Part shown: one piece after another, positions 1 to 5,826 of the stretch
Layout: every line of letters starts with the position of its first letter
Position numbering within the stretch: the stretch's first letter is position 1
Origin: an uncultured Clostridia bacterium
Lineage (GTDB): Bacteria > Bacillota > Clostridia > Oscillospirales > Oscillospiraceae
Length of the DNA stretch: 7,406 nt
Reading direction: 5' to 3'
Assembly: GCA_947169005.1 (NCBI GenBank)
Contig: CAMVOG010000119.1
Coordinates: forward strand, 1 to 7,406
Notes under the pieces: generated by a model
What the model was told of the DNA's origin: nothing
The model's input: the letters and a program-made list of their open reading frames with translations, nothing else
The model's database searches: none
Made by a program: the position numbers and the translations under genes

Positions 1-1956
1 CTGTTCAATCAGCTTACCGGGGCCCGCCAGCACGTGGGCAACTTCCCCGGCGTTACCGTGGACCGGAAGGACGGCCGCATCAAGGGCCATCCCGAGACTC
101 TGGTGACGGACCTGCCCGGCATCTACTCCATGTCCCCCTACAGCAGCGAGGAGATCGTTTCCCGCAGCTTCGTGGTGCAGGAGAAGCCCAAGGCCATCAT
201 CAACATCGTGGACGCCACCAACATCGAGCGCAACCTTTACCTCACCATGCAGCTGCTGGAAATGAACGTGCCCATGGTGGTGGCGCTGAACATGATGGAC
301 GAGCTGACGGCCAACGGCGGCTCCGTGGACCTGAACGGCATGGAGGCTGCCCTGGGCGTGCCCGTGGTGGCCATCTCCGCTGCGAAGAACTGGGGCGTGG
401 ACGAGCTGGTTGACCACGCCATCCACGTGGCCCGCTACCAGGAGCGCCCCCAGCGGCAGGATTTCTGCGGCGAGGACGCCAACGGCGGCGCGGTGCACCG
501 CTGCCTACACGGCATCAGCCATCTGAATGAGGACCACGCCGCCCGGGCGGGGCTGCCCCTGCGCTTCGCCGCCTCCAAGCTGGTGGAGGGGGACGAGCTG
601 GTGACGGAGCAGCTTGAGTTGGACGCCAACGAGACCGAGATGGTGGAGCATATCGTCAGCCAGATGGAGGCCGAGCGGGGCCTGGACCGGCGGGCCGCCA
701 TCGCGGATATGCGCTTCCGCTTCATCATGGGCTGCTGCGCCGATAACGTGACGAAGCCCCGGGAGAGCCGGGAAAAACGCCGCAGCGAGCGGCTGGACCG
801 CGTTCTCACGGGCAAATATACCGCCATACCCACCTTTATTCTGGTGATGGCCCTGGTGTTTTACCTCACCTTCAACGTCATCGGCCTCCATCTGCAGGAG
901 CTTTTGGAGCTGGGCATCGGCGCTCTCACGGATCTGGTGGACCGGGCCCTTACGGCGGGCGGCGTCAACGAGGTCCTGCACGGGCTGATCGTGAAGGGCA
1001 TTTTCGAGGGAGTGGGGAGCGTGCTGAGCTTCCTGCCCATCATCGTGACGCTGTTCTTCTTCCTCTCCCTGCTGGAGGACAGCGGCTACATCGCCCGCGT
1101 GGCCTTCGTCATGGACAAGCTGCTGCGCAAGCTGGGGCTTTCGGGCCGCAGCATCGTGCCCATGCTTATCGGCTTCGGCTGCACGGTCCCGGCGGTCATG
1201 GCGACCCGTACCCTCCCCAGCGAACGGGACCGGAAAATGACGATCCTGCTGACGCCCTTTATGAGCTGTTCCGCCAAGGTGCCCATCTACGCCTTTTTCG
1301 TCAACGCCTTCTTCCCGCGGCAGGGGGGCTTCATCATGACGGGGCTCTACGTCCTGGGCATCCTCCTGGCGATCCTGGTGGCCCTGCTCTACAAGGGGAC
1401 TCTCTTCAAGGGCGAGGCGGTGCCCTTCGTCATGGAGCTGCCCAACTACCGGCTGCCGGGGCTGAAAAACGTCCTGCGGCTGCTGTGGGAAAAGGCCAAG
1501 GACTTCCTGCAAAGGGCCTTTACCGTTATCCTCATCGCCACCATCGTCATCTGGTTCCTGCAGAGCTTCGATCTGCGCTTCAACGCGGTGGAAAACTCCC
1601 AGGACAGCATTCTCGCCATGCTCGCGGGGCTCATCGCGCCCCTGCTGCGGCCCATCGGCCTGGGAGACTGGCGCATTGCCACCTCTCTGATCTCGGGCTT
1701 CATGGCGAAGGAAAGCGTGGTGGCTACCATGGAGCTGCTCTTCGGCGGCAGCGTTGCGGCCTCCCTGACGGCGGCCACGGCGGCGCTGATGCTGGTCTTT
1801 TCGCTGCTCTATACCCCCTGCGTGGCGGCGGTGGCCTCCATCCGGCGGGAGCTGGGGCGGAAATGGGCCGGGGCCGTGGTGCTCTGGCAGTGCGTGGTGG
1901 CCTGGCTCGCCACCCTGGTCCTGCGGGCTGTTCTGATCCTGTGCGGGGTGATCTGA
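1..1956 (+). CDS. feoB: Ferrous iron transport protein B (FeoB), 5'-truncated by the window edge
   Basis: FeoB is the inner-membrane Fe(II) permease with a cytoplasmic GTPase domain. The frame is open from base 1, giving 651 visible residues; the start codon and the P-loop (G1) lie just left of the window, since the visible protein begins LFNQLTGARQHVGNFPGVTV, which normally follows GNPNxGKT. Visible GTPase motifs are G2 Thr in PGVTV (about residue 19), G3 DLPG (bases 109-120), G4 NMMD (289-300) and a G5-like ISAAK (about 373-387). A helical linker leads to the membrane domain from about base 820. Both gate motifs are present: FGCTVPA (from 1174) and SCSAKVPIYAFF (about 1264-1299). KESVVATMELLFG (about 1708-1746) and LLYTPCVAAVASIRRE near the end are also typical of the family. 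The gene starts a metal-related operon with the next two genes; feoA may lie upstream, but this cannot be seen. Confidence 0.97.
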   Translation: MFNQLTGARQHVGNFPGVTVDRKDGRIKGHPETLVTDLPGIYSMSPYSSEEIVSRSFVVQEKPKAIINIVDATNIERNLYLTMQLLEMNVPMVVALNMMDELTANGGSVDLNGMEAALGVPVVAISAAKNWGVDELVDHAIHVARYQERPQRQDFCGEDANGGAVHRCLHGISHLNEDHAARAGLPLRFAASKLVEGDELVTEQLELDANETEMVEHIVSQMEAERGLDRRAAIADMRFRFIMGCCADNVTKPRESREKRRSERLDRVLTGKYTAIPTFILVMALVFYLTFNVIGLHLQELLELGIGALTDLVDRALTAGGVNEVLHGLIVKGIFEGVGSVLSFLPIIVTLFFFLSLLEDSGYIARVAFVMDKLLRKLGLSGRSIVPMLIGFGCTVPAVMATRTLPSERDRKMTILLTPFMSCSAKVPIYAFFVNAFFPRQGGFIMTGLYVLGILLAILVALLYKGTLFKGEAVPFVMELPNYRLPGLKNVLRLLWEKAKDFLQRAFTVILIATIVIWFLQSFDLRFNAVENSQDSILAMLAGLIAPLLRPIGLGDWRIATSLISGFMAKESVVATMELLFGGSVAASLTAATAALMLVFSLLYTPCVAAVASIRRELGRKWAGAVVLWQCVVAWLATLVLRAVLILCGVI

Positions 1957-2112
1957 ATGAATCTTTGGGATATCGTGATCGTCGCGGCCCTGGTCCTGGT
2001 GGTGGCCCTGGTGGTGACGAAGCTGGTCCGCGATAAAAAGCGCGGCAAGGGAAGTTGCTCCTGCGGCTGCTGTGACGGCTGCGCGGGCTGCGGAAAAATA
2101 AAGGAAGAATAA
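1957..2112 (+). CDS. FeoB-associated Cys-rich membrane protein (51 aa)
   Basis: The ATG directly follows the feoB stop codon (TGA then ATG), so translation is probably coupled. The 51-residue product has one hydrophobic segment (residues about 6-24, rich in Val, Ala and Leu). A basic stretch (RDKKRGKG, residues 25-32) follows, then a cysteine cluster with Cys at 34, 36, 38, 39, 42 and 45, then a charged end (KIKEE). This architecture and its place after feoB match the small FeoB-associated Cys-rich membrane protein family (PF12669 type). By the positive-inside rule the Cys tail should face the cytoplasm, where it could bind Fe(II) or another metal near FeoB; that role is inferred. Genes this short are easily missed in automatic annotation. 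Confidence 0.9.
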   Translation: MNLWDIVIVAALVLVVALVVTKLVRDKKRGKGSCSCGCCDGCAGCGKIKEE

Positions 2113-2139
2113 GAGCGCTGCCAAGAGGAGGAAAAACCC

Positions 2140-2637
2140 ATGTCCGTCCCGACCTATGCCCTGGCCGCCTGGTCCGGCTCCGGGAAGACGACTTTTCTGG
2201 AAAAGCTGCTGCCCGCCTTGAAGGAGCGGGGGCTGCGGGTGGCCGTGGTGAAGCACGACGGCCACGATTTTGAGCTGGACAGGGAGGGCAAGGATACCTG
2301 GCGGCTGACCCGCGCCGGGGCGGACGTGACTGCCATCGTCTCCGCCACCCACGCCGCCGTAATGGAAAACCGCCCCGTTCCGCTGGAGGAGGTCGTGGCA
2401 GGCATCCGAAACGTGGATCTGATCTTAGTGGAGGGGGCCAAAAACGGCCCCTGGAAAAAGATCCTCTTTTATCGCGCCGGGGCGGGCAAGCCCCCGGCGG
2501 CGGACCCGAAGCGCTGCGCCGCCGTCGTCACCGATACGCCTCTGGACACCCGCGCCCCCTCCTTCGCCCTGGACGACGCGGCGGGCCTGGCGGATTGGCT
2601 GACTGAGCGGGTGCGCAATTACGCGGAGCTGACGTAA
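2140..2637 (+). CDS. mobB: Molybdopterin-guanine dinucleotide biosynthesis protein MobB
   Basis: This 165-residue P-loop protein matches MobB, which binds GTP and assists MobA in attaching a nucleotide to molybdopterin. The Walker A region is AWSGSGKTT (residues 10-18). The first, usually Gly, position of GxxxxGKT is Ala10, while Gly15-Lys16-Thr17 are intact. Other family blocks are VVKHDGHDFELD (36-47), GKDTWR (50-55) and DLILVEGAKN (93-102), followed by WKKI. The start is fixed by AGGAGG at 2126-2131, 8 bases before the ATG. It lies 27 bases after the Cys-rich gene with no terminator between, so it is probably co-transcribed with feoB. No other molybdenum-cofactor gene is visible. The family call is firm; the actual nucleotide or cofactor role here is inferred. 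Confidence 0.9.
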   Translation: MSVPTYALAAWSGSGKTTFLEKLLPALKERGLRVAVVKHDGHDFELDREGKDTWRLTRAGADVTAIVSATHAAVMENRPVPLEEVVAGIRNVDLILVEGAKNGPWKKILFYRAGAGKPPAADPKRCAAVVTDTPLDTRAPSFALDDAAGLADWLTERVRNYAELT

Positions 2638-2650
2638 GGCAAATCGCATA

Positions 2651-2679
2651 TTTACAGGGCGGTCACGGCATGATAAAAT
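2651..2679 (+). promoter_or_regulatory. Sigma-A-type promoter with extended -10 for the Uma2 gene
   Basis: TTTACA (2651-2656), a 17-base spacer, then TAAAAT (2674-2679). TG at 2671-2672 forms an extended -10 (TGaTAAAAT). It sits about 50 bases upstream of the Uma2 ATG and after the mobB stop. No terminator is visible between mobB and this site, so some read-through from the feo operon is also possible. Confidence 0.65.
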
Positions 2680-2715
2680 GAAGCTGATAGTTGAAGTATG
2701 AACAGAACAATGCGG

Positions 2716-2722
2716 AAGGAGG
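2716..2722 (+). promoter_or_regulatory. Ribosome binding site that fixes the Uma2 start
   Basis: AAGGAGG lies 7 bases before the ATG at 2730. An in-frame TTG at 2691 would add 13 residues but would place this near-perfect Shine-Dalgarno inside the gene, so the ATG at 2730 is preferred. Confidence 0.85.
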
Positions 2723-2729
2723 ATGCAGC

Positions 2730-3302
2730 ATGGATATGCGGGCAGAAAAGGAACGGTATACCTATGCGGATTATCTGGAATGGCCGGATGACGAGCGGGT
2801 GGAGCTGATCGAGGGCGTCCCTGTCATGATGGCGCCGCCTCAGTTCATCCATCAGAAGGTCGTGATGGAGCTGAGCCGGCAGATTTCAAATTACTTGCTC
2901 GATAGGCCCTGCCTGGTGCTCCCTGCTCCCTTCGGCGTTCGGCTCTTTGAAGAAGCCGAGGATGAGCCGGAGCTGATCGACACGGTGGTCGAGCCGGATA
3001 TCACGGTGATCTGTGACCGCAGTAAGATCGACAAGCAGGGTTACAAGGGCGCGCCGGCCTGGATCATCGAGGTGCTCTCACCCTCCACCGGCAGCCATGA
3101 CCGCTCTGTGAAATATAAGCTCTACGAGCGGGCCGGGGTGGGGGAGTATTGGCTCGTTGACCCGGAAAGCAAGGTCGTGCAGACCTTTTCTCTGGAAGAG
3201 GGCCTTTTCCGCACCGGGGATTACCTCGTCGGCGGCGGCACGCTCCGCTCGGCCACCTTCCCGGAGCTGACCATAGACCTGGACCGCGCCTTTGCCGAAT
3301 GA
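2730..3302 (+). CDS. Uma2 family (DUF820) PD-(D/E)XK nuclease-fold protein
   Basis: The 190-residue product has the order of conserved blocks of Uma2/DUF820, a restriction-endonuclease-like fold of largely unknown function. These are YTYADYLEWPDDERVELIEG (residues 10-29), PAPFGVRL (65-72), VEPDITVI (87-94), GAPAWIIEVLSPST (107-120), D124 and K128/K130, and GVGEYWLVDP (136-145). Glu28, Asp90, Glu114 and a downstream Lys are the likely active-site set by family analogy, and the motif appears intact. Length is normal for the family. The gene is monocistronic, with its own promoter (2651-2679) and terminator (3393-3428). Uma2 genes are abundant as scattered copies in cyanobacteria and some Firmicutes; their substrate is not established and none is proposed here. 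Confidence 0.92.
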   Translation: MDMRAEKERYTYADYLEWPDDERVELIEGVPVMMAPPQFIHQKVVMELSRQISNYLLDRPCLVLPAPFGVRLFEEAEDEPELIDTVVEPDITVICDRSKIDKQGYKGAPAWIIEVLSPSTGSHDRSVKYKLYERAGVGEYWLVDPESKVVQTFSLEEGLFRTGDYLVGGGTLRSATFPELTIDLDRAFAE

Positions 3303-3357
3303 AAAACGCCCGGAAACGGAAAACCTCCGCTTCGGGGCGTACTCCATAAAGAAGCTG

Positions 3358-3385
3358 TTTTGAGGCGGCAATCACCGGCTCAAAA
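3358..3385. repeat. Imperfect inverted repeat (hairpin) between the Uma2 gene and its terminator
   Basis: TTTTGAG (3358-3364) pairs with CTCAAAA (3379-3385). After one G/G mismatch, CGG (3366-3368) pairs with CCG (3375-3377) around a 6-base loop. This gives a 10-bp stem with no T-run after it, so it is not itself an intrinsic terminator. It lies 7 bases before the strong terminator stem. Confidence 0.55.
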
Positions 3386-3392
3386 GGATATG

Positions 3393-3428
3393 AAACCGGC
3401 GTGACCGTTGCGGTCACGCCGGTTTTTT
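3393..3428 (+). terminator. Rho-independent terminator of the Uma2 gene
   Basis: A perfect 15-bp stem (3393-3407 with 3411-3425, core CCGGCGTGACCG) closes a TTG loop. The run TTTTTT at 3423-3428 overlaps the end of the stem. The opposite strand would have only a short T-run after the stem, so termination is expected mainly for + strand transcripts. It separates the Uma2 unit from the convergent gene at 3508-4062. Confidence 0.9.
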
Positions 3429-3507
3429 CTTGGATTATGTGGGGCAAAATCCGATGCTCGTTATAACTGTGGACAATAGAAGATCTATTCGGCAAACGAG
3501 AATTTAC

Positions 3508-4062
3508 TTAATCGATTGTACTGATAACAGAACCAGGTCTGGGCTCTTCGATACCGTCGCCATCATTTTCTTTGGAATCACTTATCTCAATGAAACACAG
3601 TTTCCTGCGGTCATAGTCCCAGTGCGGTTCTTTGTACCAGTAATTCATCAGGCGGATGTGTTCCCGTACTCTTTTTTCCCAGTACTCAGGAGGGAAAGCG
3701 TAATTCAGTAAACGTAGAAAGCTTTCGAATCCATGAAGACGCGGATCTTCAATGGCGTTATAGTCGTAGATTTTGTGTTCTATATACAGCCATTTGCCGT
3801 CTTCTGCGTGGTCCCGGTAATAACGCCAAACCTTCTGTGCAGGCGGGTCGGGCTCCTTTATGAAACGGCACACCTGCTCAAGTTGCCAATATTTCAGATC
3901 CTCTTCGTCTTTCGCGCGATATACTACGACATCGTCTCCGCCGCGCTCGCCTTCATGCATCACAGTCAGCCCGTCAAGATACTCTCCCGCAAAGCAGTCT
4001 ACAGGCTGGTCGGCCACTTCCTTCGGAAGACGTGCGCGTATCCATTTTTCATCCAGTCTCAT
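3508..4062 (-). CDS. Uncharacterised Trp/Tyr-rich protein, possible immunity protein (Imm63-like)
   Basis: This 184-residue soluble, acidic, aromatic-rich protein has no signal peptide or membrane segment. Recognisable stretches are DEEDLKYWQLEQVCRFI in the first half and, in the second half, GKWLYIEHKIYDYNAIEDPR then FESFLRLLNYAFPPEYWEKR. The DEEDLKYW block and the later DPR...FESFLRLL helix recall the layout of polymorphic-toxin immunity proteins of the Imm63 kind (a delLYW block, then DFRR...F..QL.LL). This comparison is from memory and weak, so function is left open. The ATG at 4062 has only a weak Shine-Dalgarno (AGGGG), but a consensus-like promoter lies just upstream. Base composition is clearly lower in GC than neighbouring genes (bases 3541-3600 are 26/60 G+C; 1861-1920 in feoB are 43/60), which suggests transfer. 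No toxin gene is visible next to it. Confidence 0.82.
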   Translation of the reverse strand: MRLDEKWIRARLPKEVADQPVDCFAGEYLDGLTVMHEGERGGDDVVVYRAKDEEDLKYWQLEQVCRFIKEPDPPAQKVWRYYRDHAEDGKWLYIEHKIYDYNAIEDPRLHGFESFLRLLNYAFPPEYWEKRVREHIRLMNYWYKEPHWDYDRRKLCFIEISDSKENDGDGIEEPRPGSVISTID

Positions 4063-4100
4063 TTCTTATTAACCCCTACAAATTGCGATTTGTTTTCATC

Positions 4101-4129
4101 ATTGTACCATTGCTGACCCGCGTGGTCAA
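4101..4129 (-). promoter_or_regulatory. Sigma-A-type promoter of the immunity-like gene
   Basis: On the minus strand, TTGACC (4129-4124), a 17-base spacer and TACAAT (4106-4101) lie about 40 bases before the ATG at 4062. This is the best consensus match for any promoter in the window. The spacer region also holds a small inverted repeat, TGACC-N5-GGTCA (4114-4128), overlapping the -35, which could be an operator; that is only a possibility. Confidence 0.7.
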
Positions 4130-4146
4130 TTACCCTACTTTCAAAG

Positions 4147-4181
4147 GGAAGGAGGCACTTCCTTAAGAAGCGCCTCCTTCC
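4147..4181 (-). terminator. Hairpin downstream of cysS, probable terminator
   Basis: GGAAGGAGGC (4147-4156) pairs perfectly with GCCTCCTTCC (4172-4181). After one mismatch, CTTC (4158-4161) pairs with GAAG (4167-4170) around a 5-base loop. In the cysS direction the stem is followed only by CTTTG, a weak T-run. On the + strand a run of seven T (4191-4197) follows, but 9 bases from the stem. Its place between cysS and the next promoter argues that it ends the lexA-cysE-cysS transcript, though efficiency is uncertain. Confidence 0.55.
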
Positions 4182-4198
4182 GGGCGTGCATTTTTTTC

Positions 4199-4240
4199 TA
4201 AGCACTAAGCACTGAGCACTAAGCACTGAGTCCTGAGTCC
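4199..4240. repeat. Heptamer tandem repeat array of 6 units, 3' of cysS
   Basis: Six exact 7-bp units fill 42 bases on the + strand: TAAGCAC, TAAGCAC, TGAGCAC, TAAGCAC, TGAGTCC, TGAGTCC. The array ends at the base immediately before the cysS stop codon complement (4241). Shifted by one base, the units read RAGYNCT, which matches the same degenerate pattern as the larger array on the other side of cysS (RAGYTCA). Confidence 0.95.
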
Positions 4241-5686
4241 TTACCGATACCACTTGGCCCCCTGGGCCGTGTCCTCCACGGTGACGCCCATGGCCTTCAG
4301 CTCGTCGCGGATGCGGTCAGCCTCCGCGTAATTTTTTGCTTTTTTCGCCTGGGCCCGCTGCAGCACCAGCGCGTCGATGGCGGGGTCGCCCTCCCCGATG
4401 ATCGTGATCTCGCCTGAGGCGGCGGAAGCCTTCTGAGCGGCCTCCTTTTCCCGCAGGGCCGCGGCCTTCTCCAGAAGGGAGAGGGACAGCACCCGGTCAT
4501 AGTCTCCGATCACGGCCAGCTTCGTGGCGTCGTTGGTCTTGAGCTTCAAGGCGTCGTACAGGGCGGTGACGCCCATGGAGCTGTTCACGTCGTTGCCAAC
4601 GAGCTGGATGAACTTTTCGCGCGCCTCCGACAGAACGGCCTCGTCCACGGCCCCGTCCTCGGGCTTCAGAGCGGCCACGCGCTTCAAAAGCTTCTGATAG
4701 GTCCCCGCCGCGTTGTCCAGATTCTCCCAGGAGAACTCCAGGCTCTTGCGGTAGTGGCTCTGCAGGCAGAAGAGCCGGTAGGCCAGGGGATCGTAGCCCT
4801 TTTCCTCCAGCAGCGAGACCGTGAGAAACTCGCCCTTGGATTTCGACATCTTGCCGTCCGCCGTGTTCAGATGGTGGACGTGCATCCAGTATTTGCACCA
4901 TTCGTGGCCCAGGTAGGCCTCGGACTGGGCGATCTCGTTGGTGTGGTGGGGGAAGGCGTTGTCGATGCCGCCGCAGTGGATATCCAGGTATTCACCCAGA
5001 TATTTCATGGAGATGCAGGAGCATTCGATGTGCCAGCCGGGATAGCCCACGCCCCAGGGAGAATCCCATTTAAGCGCCTGGTCCTCGAATTTGGACTTGG
5101 TAAACCACAGCACGAAGTCGGCCTTGTTCCGCTTGTTGCCGTCCTCGTCCACGCCCTCCCGGACGCCCACGGCCAGGTCCTCCTCCTCATGCTCGTTGAA
5201 AACGTAATACTGCCTGAGCTTCGAGGTGTCAAAATAGACGTTGCCCCCGGCAAGGTAAGCGTAGCCCGTGTCCAGCAGCTTTGTGATGACCTTGATGTAT
5301 TCGTCGATCATCCCCGTGGCAGGCTGCACGATCTCCGGGGTCTTGATGTTCAGCTTGGCGCAGTCAGCAAAGAAGGCGTCCGTGTAAAACTGTGCGATCT
5401 CCATCACGGTCTTGTGTTCGCGCCTGGCGCCCTTGAGCATCTTGTCCTCGCCGGTGTCGGCGTCGGAGGCCAGGTGCCCCACGTCCGTGATGTTCATGAC
5501 CCGGGTCACGTCATAGCCCGCGTAGCGCAGCAGCTTTTCCAGCACGTCCTCCATGATGTAGCTGCGCAGGTTGCCGATGTGGGCAAAATGGTATACGGTG
5601 GGGCCGCAGGTGTACATTTTCACCTTGCCCTCTTCCCGGGGGATAAAGTCTTCCTTTTTGCGTGTGGCGGAATTATAGAGTTTCAT
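4241..5686 (-). CDS. cysS: Cysteinyl-tRNA synthetase
   Basis: This 481-residue class I aminoacyl-tRNA synthetase charges tRNA-Cys with cysteine in the cytoplasm. The N-terminal block MYTCGPTVYHFAHIGN (24-39) carries zinc ligand Cys27 and the HIGH-type signature HIGN (36-39). WHIECS supplies Cys222, and FPHHTNE supplies His247 and Glu251, the spacing known for the zinc site of E. coli CysRS. KMSKS is at 279-283. The C-terminal helical domain ends in GAKWYR, the usual anticodon-binding end. Length is slightly above E. coli CysRS (461), with an acidic insertion around residues 170-185 (HEEEDLAVGVREGVDEDGNK). The ATG at 5686 has AGGAG 8 bases upstream (5695-5699). It follows cysE in the same direction; all that lies between is a heptamer array and this ribosome binding site. 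All catalytic motifs are intact. Confidence 0.97.
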   Translation of the reverse strand: MKLYNSATRKKEDFIPREEGKVKMYTCGPTVYHFAHIGNLRSYIMEDVLEKLLRYAGYDVTRVMNITDVGHLASDADTGEDKMLKGARREHKTVMEIAQFYTDAFFADCAKLNIKTPEIVQPATGMIDEYIKVITKLLDTGYAYLAGGNVYFDTSKLRQYYVFNEHEEEDLAVGVREGVDEDGNKRNKADFVLWFTKSKFEDQALKWDSPWGVGYPGWHIECSCISMKYLGEYLDIHCGGIDNAFPHHTNEIAQSEAYLGHEWCKYWMHVHHLNTADGKMSKSKGEFLTVSLLEEKGYDPLAYRLFCLQSHYRKSLEFSWENLDNAAGTYQKLLKRVAALKPEDGAVDEAVLSEAREKFIQLVGNDVNSSMGVTALYDALKLKTNDATKLAVIGDYDRVLSLSLLEKAAALREKEAAQKASAASGEITIIGEGDPAIDALVLQRAQAKKAKNYAEADRIRDELKAMGVTVEDTAQGAKWYR

Positions 5687-5700
5687 AGCGAAGTCTCCTA

Positions 5701-5826
5701 AGAGTTCAGAGTTCAGAGTTCAGAGTTCAGAGTTCAGAGTTCAGAGCTCAAAGTTCAGAGCTCAAAGTTCAGAGTTCAGAGTTCAGAGTTCAGAGCTCAA
5801 AGTTCAGAGCTCAGAGTTCAAAGTTC
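5701..5826. repeat. Heptamer tandem repeat array of 18 units between cysE and cysS
   Basis: Exactly 18 units of 7 bp (126 bases) with no indel, consensus A(G/A)AG(T/C)TC on the + strand. Units 1-6, 11-13 and 17 are AGAGTTC; units 7, 9, 14 and 16 are AGAGCTC; units 8, 10, 15 and 18 are AAAGTTC. Substitutions fall at only two positions. The array fills the cysE-cysS gap from the cysS ribosome binding site to inside the end of cysE. On the minus strand every TGAACTY or TGAGCTC unit carries TGA, so all three frames are closed every 21 bases. Confidence 0.97.

Noticed and set aside
505..2352. Long minus-strand open frame (615 codons) opposite feoB and mobB
   Set aside because: The translation is rich in His, Gln, Gly and Asp with no recognisable domain. 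It is the usual antisense shadow of GC-rich coding sequence and spans three real genes.
2691..2729. Earlier TTG start for the Uma2 gene
   Set aside because: It would place the strong AAGGAGG ribosome binding site within the coding region and adds residues not typical of the family.
3430..3711. Plus-strand open frame of 93 codons overlapping the end of the immunity-like gene
   Set aside because: It starts inside the terminator tail without a ribosome binding site and overlaps the minus-strand gene, which has a good promoter.
4754..5701. Plus-strand open frame of 315 codons opposite cysS
   Set aside because: Val/His/Leu-rich shadow of cysS in a GC-rich genome, with no family resemblance.
5701..5826. 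CRISPR array
   Set aside because: Units are 7 bp and contiguous, with no unique spacers and no cas genes nearby.
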